Below, one piece after another: positions 16,976-24,444 of a stretch of DNA of 64,000 bases. Numbering within the stretch: the stretch's first letter is position 1; the number at the start of each line of letters is the position of its first letter. Source of the stretch: an uncultured Adlercreutzia sp. (GTDB lineage: Bacteria > Actinomycetota > Coriobacteriia > Coriobacteriales > Eggerthellaceae); contig CAJUFS010000002.1 in NCBI GenBank assembly GCA_910585575.1, positions 1-64,000 on the forward strand. The letters are read 5' to 3'. The position numbers were made by a program, and so were the translations under genes. Below the pieces are notes generated by a model, which was not told the DNA's origin, did not search any database, and saw only the letters and a program-made list of their open reading frames with translations.

Positions 16976-19414
16976 ATGACGAACTCTGAGAAGAGCGCGG
17001 TGTCGCGCCGCACGTTCGTGAAGGGCTCGGCACTCGCTGGGTTGGGAGCCGCGGCTCTCGGCACCACGTCGCTGTTCGGCTGTGCGCCGGCAGCCCAGGA
17101 GGAGGACCTGGCGGTTACGGGCGAGGAGGCTCAGCCCGTCGAGGACACCATCGTCTGGACGCATTGCGCCGTGAACTGCGGCAGCTGCTGCGCCCTGCAG
17201 TGCCACACGACCGATGGCGAAATCACGTACATCGAGTCCGACAACACCGGCGATGCCACCTTGGGCGAGCCGCAGCTGCGCGCCTGCTTGCGCGGTCGTT
17301 CCATTCGCCGCTGGCTGCAGAGCCCCGATCGCCTGAACACCCCGCTGAAGCGCGTCGGCAAGCGCGGCGAGGGCAAGTTCGAGGAGATTACCTGGGAAGA
17401 GGCGCTCGACACCATCGCTTCCGAGATGAAGCGCATTCGTGAGACCTATGGCGACGAGGCCATGACCTCGCACTACTCTTCGGGCGTGTGCCAGGGCCAG
17501 ATCCAGGGCAACCCGGTCAAGCGCCTGCTCAACCTGACGGGCGGCTACTTGAACTACTACGGCTCCTACAGCTCGGCCCACATTGCCGCGGCTGGCACCT
17601 ACACCTATGGCGGTGGCACCTACGGCAGCTCCTTCCTGTCCATCCAGCCGGGTCAGCTGGTAGTGCTGTTTGGCGACAGCCCGGCCGATACGCGCATGGG
17701 CGGGGGCGGCCACACCCACGACTTCGCCTATATTCGCGAGACCACGGATTGCCGTGTTATCACCATCGACCCCCGTATGACCGACACCACCTGCGGTCAG
17801 GGCGGCGAGTGGATTCCCATTCGTCCTGGCACCGATGGCGCGCTGTGCGCGGCTCTGGCCTACGAGATCATCAACAACGGCTGGGCTGACGAGGACTTCC
17901 TCCACACCTACTGCGTCGGCTATGACGAGGAGACTCTGCCCGAGTCCGCCAAGGGCAAGCATGCCTCCTACAAGGACTACATCTTGGGCAAGGGCCCGGA
18001 CAAGACCCCCAAGACGCCGGCCTGGGCCTCGGCCATCACGCTCATTCCCGAGCAGCGCATCATTGACCTGGCGCGCGAGATGCACGAGTCCGATCCGGTC
18101 TACATCGGCCAGGGCTATGGCCCCCAGCGTCGCGCCAATGGCGAGATCACGGCCCGCGCCATCATGGTGCTGCCCCAGCTGCTGGGCCAGATCGGCCAGC
18201 CGGGCATGAACGACGGCCGTCGCGAGGGCTGCGCTTCGGTGGGCCTGGGCATGCTGCCGACGGGCGACAACCCGGTGACCACGAACATCCCCACCTTCGA
18301 GTGGCCCAACGCCATTCTGCACGGCGAGGAGCTGACGGCGCTGAACGCCGGCGTGCAGGGCGCCGACAAAATGTCGACGAGCATCAAGTTCATCTGGAAC
18401 TACGCGGGCAACTGCTTGACGAACCAGCACTCCGACATCAACATGACCCACGACCTGCTGGCTGACGAGAGCCTGGTCGAGTTCATCGTCACCTCCGAGG
18501 TGTTCATGACCGACTCGGCGAAGTACTCCGACATCATCATTCCCGACCTGACTTCCCAGGAGCAGCTGAGCATTTCCTCCGACGGCTACTCGGACAACAT
18601 GATCGCGGTCATTTTCGGTCAGCCGGTGTACGAGCCGAAGTTCGAGCGTCGCGGCATTTACGAAGTCTGCGCCGACTTGGCCGAGCGCCTGGGCGTGGGC
18701 GAGGAGTTCACCGAGGGCAAGACCCGCGAGGACTGGCTGCGCGAGATTTACGAGACGGCTCGCGAAACCAACGCCGAGGCTGGCATGGCTATGCCCACCT
18801 GGGACGAGGGCTTCGAAATGGGCGTTTGGAAGATGAAGCCCGAGCCCATCGTCATCCTGGCCGATTTTGTGGCAGACCCCGAGGCGAATCCGCTGCCCAC
18901 CCCGTCCGGCAAGATCGAGATCTACTCCGAGACGCTCGCTGGGTTCGAGGAGACCTGGGAGCTGGCCGACGACGAGGTTGTCGCGGCCCTGCCCATCTAC
19001 GACCCGGGCTTTTTGGGCTATGAGGCCTGCACCGAGGAGTATCCGCTGCAGATCACGGGCTTCCACTACAAGGCCCATACGCACTCCAGCTATGCGAACA
19101 ACGAGGTCATCCAGACAGCGGCCCACCATGTGGCTTGGGTGAACCCGGTCGACGCAGCGGCCCGCGGCATCCAAAGCGGCGACACCATCCGCGTCTTCAA
19201 CGACTGCGGTGAAATCCGCATCGAAGCTCGCGTGACGCCGCGCGTCATCCCCGGCAATGTGAGCATTCCGCAGGGTACGTGGCACGATGCCGACATGAAC
19301 GGCGACCGCGTCGATCATGGTGGCTGCATTAACACGCTGACCAAGTATCGCCCCACTCCTTTGGCGAAGGCGAATCCGCAGCACAGCAATATCGGTCAAA
19401 TTGAGAAGGCCTAA
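16976..19414 (+). CDS. dmsA: DMSO-reductase-family molybdopterin catalytic subunit, Tat-exported (module 1)
   Basis: An 812-residue protein. It starts at the ATG after GAGGGAGGG, giving a twin-arginine signal (SRRTFVKGSALAGLGAAAL, RR at 11-12) with a lipobox-like GCA nearby. A [4Fe-4S] site follows (HCAVNCGSCCALQC, then ACLRGRS), then the molybdopterin oxidoreductase core, with YGSYSSAHIAAAG near 200 where DmsA-type enzymes place the Mo-ligating Ser, and a C-terminal MopB dinucleotide-binding domain ending in NIGQIEKA. The enzyme would reduce an S- or N-oxide or another small acceptor outside the membrane; the substrate cannot be told from sequence. It heads an operon with two ferredoxins, a chaperone and a membrane anchor. 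Confidence 0.9.
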   Translation: MTNSEKSAVSRRTFVKGSALAGLGAAALGTTSLFGCAPAAQEEDLAVTGEEAQPVEDTIVWTHCAVNCGSCCALQCHTTDGEITYIESDNTGDATLGEPQLRACLRGRSIRRWLQSPDRLNTPLKRVGKRGEGKFEEITWEEALDTIASEMKRIRETYGDEAMTSHYSSGVCQGQIQGNPVKRLLNLTGGYLNYYGSYSSAHIAAAGTYTYGGGTYGSSFLSIQPGQLVVLFGDSPADTRMGGGGHTHDFAYIRETTDCRVITIDPRMTDTTCGQGGEWIPIRPGTDGALCAALAYEIINNGWADEDFLHTYCVGYDEETLPESAKGKHASYKDYILGKGPDKTPKTPAWASAITLIPEQRIIDLAREMHESDPVYIGQGYGPQRRANGEITARAIMVLPQLLGQIGQPGMNDGRREGCASVGLGMLPTGDNPVTTNIPTFEWPNAILHGEELTALNAGVQGADKMSTSIKFIWNYAGNCLTNQHSDINMTHDLLADESLVEFIVTSEVFMTDSAKYSDIIIPDLTSQEQLSISSDGYSDNMIAVIFGQPVYEPKFERRGIYEVCADLAERLGVGEEFTEGKTREDWLREIYETARETNAEAGMAMPTWDEGFEMGVWKMKPEPIVILADFVADPEANPLPTPSGKIEIYSETLAGFEETWELADDEVVAALPIYDPGFLGYEACTEEYPLQITGFHYKAHTHSSYANNEVIQTAAHHVAWVNPVDAAARGIQSGDTIRVFNDCGEIRIEARVTPRVIPGNVSIPQGTWHDADMNGDRVDHGGCINTLTKYRPTPLAKANPQHSNIGQIEKA

Positions 19415-19428
19415 GGGGGAGGACGACC

Positions 19429-20052
19429 ATGACTCAGTATGGTTTTCATTTTGACGGCACGCGCTGCACAGGCTGCAAAACCTGCGTGCTGGCCTGCAAA
19501 GATAAGAAGAATCTTTCCAACGAGATCAACTTCCGCAACGTCCAGGAGTATGGCGGCGGCAGCTGGAGCCAGAACGAGGCCGGGTGCTGGACCAACGATG
19601 CGTTCACCTATCATGTCTCCATCGCGTGCAACCACTGCGAGATGCCCATTTGCCTGGCGAACTGCCCGCAGGGCGCCATCTCTAAGGACGATGAGACTGG
19701 CATCGTAACGTCCGATCCCGAGAAGTGCATCGGCTGCGGCACCTGCATGAACTCCTGCCCCTACGGCGCGCCGAAGGTGGATCAGGAGCAGATGAAGAGC
19801 GTGAAGTGCGATATGTGCGCCAATCGCGTGGCCGAGGGCAAGCAGCCTATCTGCGTTGAGGCCTGCCCGCTGCGTGCTCTGGACTTCGGCGACATCGAGG
19901 AGCTGCGCGCCACCTACGGCGACGTGGCCGAGCTGGCACCGCTGCCGGCCGCTTCCGAGACGAAGCCGTCCCTGGTGATCACGGAGCCGGTGAATGCGAA
20001 GCCGGTCGGTGACACTTCTGGTGCCGTGTTGAATGAGGGCGAAATCCGCTAG
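19429..20052 (+). CDS. dmsB: DmsB-like four-cluster ferredoxin subunit
   Basis: A 207-residue iron-sulfur protein with four Cys groups: CTGCKTCVLACK (about 12-23), CNHCEMPICLANCP (about 67-80), CIGCGTCMNSCP (about 103-114) and CDMCANRVAEGKQPICVEACP (about 127-147). These would bind four [4Fe-4S] clusters that carry electrons from the membrane anchor to the molybdoenzyme. It starts 14 bases after dmsA. A closely similar ferredoxin gene follows, so this module encodes two DmsB-type subunits. Confidence 0.9.
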   Translation: MTQYGFHFDGTRCTGCKTCVLACKDKKNLSNEINFRNVQEYGGGSWSQNEAGCWTNDAFTYHVSIACNHCEMPICLANCPQGAISKDDETGIVTSDPEKCIGCGTCMNSCPYGAPKVDQEQMKSVKCDMCANRVAEGKQPICVEACPLRALDFGDIEELRATYGDVAELAPLPAASETKPSLVITEPVNAKPVGDTSGAVLNEGEIR

Positions 20053-20110
20053 CTACCATTCCCTCCCATGGTAGGATTGTCGGCGGCTCAAGGTAGGCTT
20101 GGGCCGCCGA
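20053..20110 (+). other. Two consecutive hairpins between the dmsB genes
   Basis: CTACCAT/ATGGTAG (20053-20074) forms a 7-bp stem. Immediately after, 20080-20110 forms a stem of about 13 bp (TCGGCGGCTCAAG with CTTGGGCCGCCGA) around a 5-base loop. Neither is followed by a T tract. Their place inside the operon suggests transcript processing, stability control or partial termination. Confidence 0.6.
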
Positions 20111-20167
20111 CGCCCATTTAGGGGCAAATGGGGTGGGGGAAGAGAAATCTGCGAGAGGGGGTGTGCG

Positions 20168-20794
20168 ATGCAGTACGCGTTTCATTTCAATGCGAAGCGA
20201 TGCACTGGATGCAAAACGTGCATGTTGGCCTGCAAGGATTTTCACAACCTTGGCTCTGCGGTGTCCTTTCGTCAAATCTACGAGTATGGCGGCGGCTCCT
20301 GGGAGCGCCATGATGATGGCACGGTGTCCCAGGACGCCTTTACCTACTATGTATCGGTGGCGTGCAACCATTGCGCCGATCCCGCTTGCGCCCAAGTGTG
20401 CCCGACGGGGGCCATGCACAAAGATGAGCGCGGACTGATGGGCGTGGACGTGCAGCGCTGCATCGGCTGCGGCTACTGCGCGCTGTCGTGTCCCTATCGT
20501 GCTCCGAAGGTGGATCGCGATGCAGGTCACAGCGTCAAGTGCGATGGCTGCACCAACCGTGTGGCCGAGGGCAAGCAGCCCGTCTGCGTCGAAGCCTGTC
20601 CCGTGCGCGCCCTGGATTTCGGGCCTGCGGACGACGTTGCCGCGCGTTACGGCGCCGAGAGCAACCTGTTGCCCCTGCCCGACGCTTCGGCCACCGCGCC
20701 GAACTTGGCGCTCGCCCTGCCCGCTTGTGTCGAGGCCGACCCCGAGCGCGTGGCTCGCGATGGCGCGGTGCTCAATCCCCGTGAAATTGTGTAG
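20168..20794 (+). CDS. Second DmsB-like ferredoxin subunit of module 1
   Basis: A 208-residue protein with the same four cluster motifs: CTGCKTCMLACK, CNHCADPACAQVCP, CIGCGYCALSCP and CDGCTNRVAEGKQPVCVEACP. The ATG at 20168 follows GAGAGGGGG and matches the N-terminus of the other ferredoxins (MQYAFHFNAKRC). It resembles the module 2 ferredoxin in its CGYCA cluster more than its immediate neighbour. It may replace or extend the electron chain, or serve another catalytic subunit. It lies 115 bp after the first dmsB, beyond two hairpins, and 11 bp before the chaperone gene. Confidence 0.87.
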   Translation: MQYAFHFNAKRCTGCKTCMLACKDFHNLGSAVSFRQIYEYGGGSWERHDDGTVSQDAFTYYVSVACNHCADPACAQVCPTGAMHKDERGLMGVDVQRCIGCGYCALSCPYRAPKVDRDAGHSVKCDGCTNRVAEGKQPVCVEACPVRALDFGPADDVAARYGAESNLLPLPDASATAPNLALALPACVEADPERVARDGAVLNPREIV

Positions 20795-20805
20795 GAAGGA
20801 ATGCA

Positions 20806-21426
20806 ATGGAAGACGTCCTGTTCATTGGTACGGCCCTGGCGCCGTTTTTCCTAGAGGATCCCCATACCGGCGAGGCGCGGCCCTCGTTTGAGGCCATGGA
20901 GGCGCTCGAGGTAGAAGAAGCGGCGGTCGATTGGCCTTTCGTGGCCGAGGACGAGGCCCGCGAGGCCTTGGCGCTCATGCAGCAGGGGCTGGCCGCCGGC
21001 ATCGACGACGAGGACCTCATGTGGGCCTATCGCCGCCTGTTCGTGGGGCCGGATCGCTTGGTGGCGCCCCCGTGGGGCTCGGTGTACACCGACCACGAAT
21101 GCGTCATCTTCGGCGAGAGCACCTTGGCCCTGCGCGCGTGGATGCGCGCCCATGGCATCGAGCGCACCACCGATGAGCGCACGCCGGAGGACCACATCGG
21201 TCTGATGCTGGCCATGCTGTCTTTCCTGGTTCAAGAGCGTCCTGAGTTGGTGGACGAGTATGCAGCCGGACATCTGCTCACCTGGGCGCCTCATTATCTG
21301 GAGCAGCTCGAGCAAGCGGCCGAGCACCCCTTCTACGAGGGTTTGGCCCGCTTGACGCGCCGGAGCCTCGAGGGGCTGCAGCAGGAGCGCCGGCTGGACG
21401 TAACGGTTCCGCGTTTCTACCGTTAG
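20806..21426 (+). CDS. TorD/DmsD-family molybdoenzyme maturation chaperone
   Basis: A 206-residue helical protein with the family core LMWAYRRLFVGPDRLVAPPWGSVYTDHECVIFGES near residues 67-101 and TPEDHIGLMLAMLSFL near 125-140. TorD/DmsD proteins bind the Tat signal of the catalytic subunit and hold it until the cofactor is inserted. It is the only such chaperone in the window, so it may serve both DmsA proteins. A GGAAGGA ribosome site precedes the ATG. It lies between the second ferredoxin and the anchor gene in a tight operon. Confidence 0.85.
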   Translation: MEDVLFIGTALAPFFLEDPHTGEARPSFEAMEALEVEEAAVDWPFVAEDEAREALALMQQGLAAGIDDEDLMWAYRRLFVGPDRLVAPPWGSVYTDHECVIFGESTLALRAWMRAHGIERTTDERTPEDHIGLMLAMLSFLVQERPELVDEYAAGHLLTWAPHYLEQLEQAAEHPFYEGLARLTRRSLEGLQQERRLDVTVPRFYR

Positions 21427-21433
21427 GTGCGCC

Positions 21434-22300
21434 GTGGACGGGTTCTCCATTGCCTTCAACGAGATCACCCTGGTGCTGTTCACCACTTTGGCGCCGGCGG
21501 GGGCCGTGGGCTATCTGCTCATGAGCTTGCCGGTGTTGCTGGGGCGCGTGAACGAGGACGATCGCCGACGCCTTGACCAGTACTCGTGCCTGCCGCTGGC
21601 CATTGCCATGGTGGGGCTCATTGCCTCGGCTACGCATTTGGGGAACCCTTCGAACGCTCTGTACGTGTTCACGGGAGTGGGGCGCAGCCCGCTTTCCACG
21701 GAAGTGCTCTGCGCCGTCATCTTCTTGGCGCTGGCGGGCATGTACTGGCTCTACGCCTTTGCGGAACATCCGCGCCGGTGGCTGCAGCGCTGGCTGGTGG
21801 CAGCCGTGGACCTCTCCATCGTGCTGTTCGTGGTGTCCATCGCCTTCGCCTACCACGTGGATACCATCATCACCTGGAGCTTGCCGCTCGTTCCTGTGTC
21901 GCTTATGTTGAATGCGCTGGTGGGAGGCCCCGTTATCACGTTGTTGGGCTTTGCGGCGGCCGGTTATTGCGGCCACGGCCCCGGTGAGGGGCGTCTGCTG
22001 GTGGCCATGGCCGCCGTGGCGCTGGCAGCGAACGCTGTCGTGTACCTGGTTATGGGAGCGCAGCTGAGCGGCATGGCCAACGAGCTGGCCTCCGTTTCCC
22101 AGCTCGTGCCGGGGTTCGTGCCCTGTGTGGTGGCGTTCGTGCTGCTGGCGGCCACGGGCCTGACGGTGGCGTGGCGCTCCGTATGTCGCGGCCTGGCGGT
22201 GCGCCCCTTGGTGGTGGCTTCGCTGCTGGTGCTGGCTGGCATCTTCATCATGCGCTTCACCTTTTACATGAGCCACCTTACCGTGGGCCTGGGGGTCTAG
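21434..22300 (+). CDS. dmsC: DmsC-family membrane anchor (module 1)
   Basis: A 288-residue integral membrane protein with about eight hydrophobic helices, starting at a GTG seven bases after the chaperone stop. Family motifs include NEITLVLFTTLAPAGAVGY at the N-terminus, GLIASATHLGNPSNALYVF near 56-74 and FIMRFTFYMSHLTVGLGV at the C-terminus. DmsC subunits oxidise menaquinol and pass electrons to DmsB. It ends the module 1 operon and is convergent with the second LuxR gene. Its 3' end has a near-copy downstream of the third dmsC-like gene (see 29546). Confidence 0.87.
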   Translation: MDGFSIAFNEITLVLFTTLAPAGAVGYLLMSLPVLLGRVNEDDRRRLDQYSCLPLAIAMVGLIASATHLGNPSNALYVFTGVGRSPLSTEVLCAVIFLALAGMYWLYAFAEHPRRWLQRWLVAAVDLSIVLFVVSIAFAYHVDTIITWSLPLVPVSLMLNALVGGPVITLLGFAAAGYCGHGPGEGRLLVAMAAVALAANAVVYLVMGAQLSGMANELASVSQLVPGFVPCVVAFVLLAATGLTVAWRSVCRGLAVRPLVVASLLVLAGIFIMRFTFYMSHLTVGLGV

Positions 22301-22384
22301 GACGCAGGGCTCGAGGCGGGGCGTCAAGGGGTGGGAGGCGAAGGACCAAAAGCTGGAGCTCGCGGGTTCGACGCACGGCCCCTC

Positions 22385-24094
22385 TTAGGCGGAAAAGCCG
22401 TTGATGAGGTCGATCATGTCCTGCTTCTTGTGAATATCCAACTTGGCGTAGATGCGCTTGTTGTGGGTGCGCATGGTGTTCTCGGAAATGAACAGCATCT
22501 CGGCGATGGCCGGTCCCGAATAGCCGCGGGCGATAAGCTCCATCACTTCCGTCTCGCGCGAGGAAAGGCCGAAGGCGTCGCTGACGAGCCGGCATTGCAG
22601 TGCCAGGCGGTCGCTGGGGTGGTCTTCGGAAGCGCGACCGGAGACAGCTTCGGGACTTTTCGAAAGGGGCGTCGCCATCGGGGTTGAGCCGGGCCCCGCA
22701 ACCAAAACCGAAGCTGGCACCCCGATGGCCTTCGGCTGATCGGCGTTTGCGCCGGAAGTTTCTTCTCGGGCGCCCGCGGCGCTCTCCGACGGGCCGCTTC
22801 CTTCCGTGCGGTCGCCGGGCAGCCCTTCCGCGCTCGGCGCCTGGCCCGCGTGCTCTTCGGCGGCCACCGTCGCTTCCATGCGGGGTCGCTCGAGCCCCAG
22901 GGCCAAAAACTCCAGGGCATCGCTGGCCCGGGTGGTTTGGCGGTAGCCGAACAACGACACCATCAGCAGCACGAAGAGCGAGGTAAGCGCCACCAGCGAG
23001 AAGGGCTCGGGCCCCCAGCTCGCCTCGATGCCCGAGAGGAACCCGGCTCCGTAGCCCGCCATTTGCGGCAGGTAGGCCAAGGCGCCGTAAAACGCGTAGA
23101 TGAACAGGGGGTTGATGCCGCTGTCGCGGGACAGCTGGCCGCAGTGCATCATCATGAACACGCAGGCCAGCATGAAGCAGGCATTGCTGATGCCAAATCC
23201 CACGGTGGTGAACGCGCCGCCGGCAAAGGGCAGCACCATGAGGCAGACGGCCGTGACAGGGAAGAGGGTGCGGAACACTACGGGCAGCCCGATGCGCAGG
23301 GTGCGCCGTTGCCACAGGGTGTAGAACGCCAGCATGACGGCGAGCAGCAGCACCATCGAGAAGATGTTGATGCCGCTCATGATCTCCTGGTGCGTAATGG
23401 CGATGAAGCGGATGGCGCCGGCGCAGAACCCCAGGGCTCCTACCGACAGCGCCGGCGAGAGGGAGGCGCGCAGGGCGTTGCCGTAGACGGTGCGGTGCTC
23501 GCGGGGGTTGTCCTCGAACATGGGCTGGTCGAGCGACACGTCGCGATCGCCGAGCCACAGGCACAGGCCGGCCAGGGGCACGAGCACCAGGGGAATAAGG
23601 TACGCGGTCAAGGCCGCCGGCACCATGCAGATGCCCAGATACAGCAGAGCCGAATAGCCCGTCCCCTTGATGAGCGCCAAATTGCCCCGCTGGGCGTCCA
23701 TGGCGGCGAAGATGCGCTGCCAGCGCATCATGAATCCCGCCAAGCCAAACCCTACCAGCACAGCGGCCGCGCCGATGAGCCAAGGCGCGAGCCCATCCAG
23801 GTACATGGCGCCCACCAGCATAAGCGGGCCGGCGCACAAAGGTCCGGCGAAGGCCAGCACCGACGAGCGCCGACTGATGGTAGGACGGCGCCAGATAAGC
23901 GCCATGGCTGCTACGAAGGTGAGGCCGAAGGCGAGCATCTGCAAACTGTAGTAGCCGATAGTGGCCACGTCGGTTTGGCACCAGACGGGAAGGTAGGGGA
24001 AGATGCCGCCCCAAATGGAAGCGGCGTTGATGGAAAGGATGACCGCATAGCCGAAACTGGCCACGTCGGGCCGGAGTGCCCGCAGTGCGCTCAC
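22385..24094 (-). CDS. LuxR-type regulator with ~12 transmembrane segments (module 2)
   Basis: A 569-residue paralogue of the regulator at 15022. About twelve hydrophobic helices span residues 12-405 (DVASFGYAVILSINAASIWGG at the start). A long Ala/Glu/Ser-rich linker (about 410-490) leads to a C-terminal LuxR helix-turn-helix (LSSRETEVMELIARGYSGPAIAEMLFISENTMRTHNKRIYAKL). The start is a GTG with GGGAAGGGGG upstream. It is divergent from dmsA-2 at 24445, the likely target. The control region between them is rich in inverted repeats. Confidence 0.87.
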   Translation of the reverse strand: MSALRALRPDVASFGYAVILSINAASIWGGIFPYLPVWCQTDVATIGYYSLQMLAFGLTFVAAMALIWRRPTISRRSSVLAFAGPLCAGPLMLVGAMYLDGLAPWLIGAAAVLVGFGLAGFMMRWQRIFAAMDAQRGNLALIKGTGYSALLYLGICMVPAALTAYLIPLVLVPLAGLCLWLGDRDVSLDQPMFEDNPREHRTVYGNALRASLSPALSVGALGFCAGAIRFIAITHQEIMSGINIFSMVLLLAVMLAFYTLWQRRTLRIGLPVVFRTLFPVTAVCLMVLPFAGGAFTTVGFGISNACFMLACVFMMMHCGQLSRDSGINPLFIYAFYGALAYLPQMAGYGAGFLSGIEASWGPEPFSLVALTSLFVLLMVSLFGYRQTTRASDALEFLALGLERPRMEATVAAEEHAGQAPSAEGLPGDRTEGSGPSESAAGAREETSGANADQPKAIGVPASVLVAGPGSTPMATPLSKSPEAVSGRASEDHPSDRLALQCRLVSDAFGLSSRETEVMELIARGYSGPAIAEMLFISENTMRTHNKRIYAKLDIHKKQDMIDLINGFSA

Positions 24095-24444
24095 GGCGCC
24101 CCCTTCCCCTCTTTTCAGCTTTCCGCGGCGCTCTCGGTTTGCGCAGACGGCCGCGTTTTCGTTGCGCTTATTCTAGCAGCCGCGCTGGGCGCGGGGGACG
24201 GTCAGGCGACGAAACTTGTCACCAGGTTACGGTCACCATCCAGCTTTGACCTGGTGTTTCTTAAAAACCACCAGAATCTGGTGACAAAGTTCGCGCTCGA
24301 TTTGTCCTACCATGGCGTCAATCGCATGGCCAATGCAATGAGTTTTCGCGCCGCTTCCGCAGTCAGGATGCGGCGGGCGCGGAATCGGGCTCGACGGAGC
24401 CCGCGGAACCGCGCCGCAAGAGGAGAGACCCAAGGGAGGCTCAC
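24095..24444. other. Divergent LuxR/dmsA-2 control region
   Basis: This 350-bp region separates the LuxR gene from dmsA-2. Its centre (24216-24287) holds a dense cluster of inverted repeats, listed separately. A GGGAGG ribosome site precedes dmsA at about 24434. No coding region is supported. Confidence 0.6.
24216..24287. promoter_or_regulatory. Operator-like array of TCACCAG half sites
   Basis: TTGTCACCAG (24216-24225) is mirrored by CTGGTGACAA (24278-24287). Inside, CACCAGGT (24220-24227) pairs with ACCTGGTG (24249-24256), and CACCAGAATCTGGTG (24269-24283) is a palindrome with 7-bp arms. So four CACCAG-type half sites lie in 72 bp between the LuxR gene and dmsA-2. Direct evidence is the sequence symmetry; binding by the LuxR protein is inferred. 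Confidence 0.6.
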
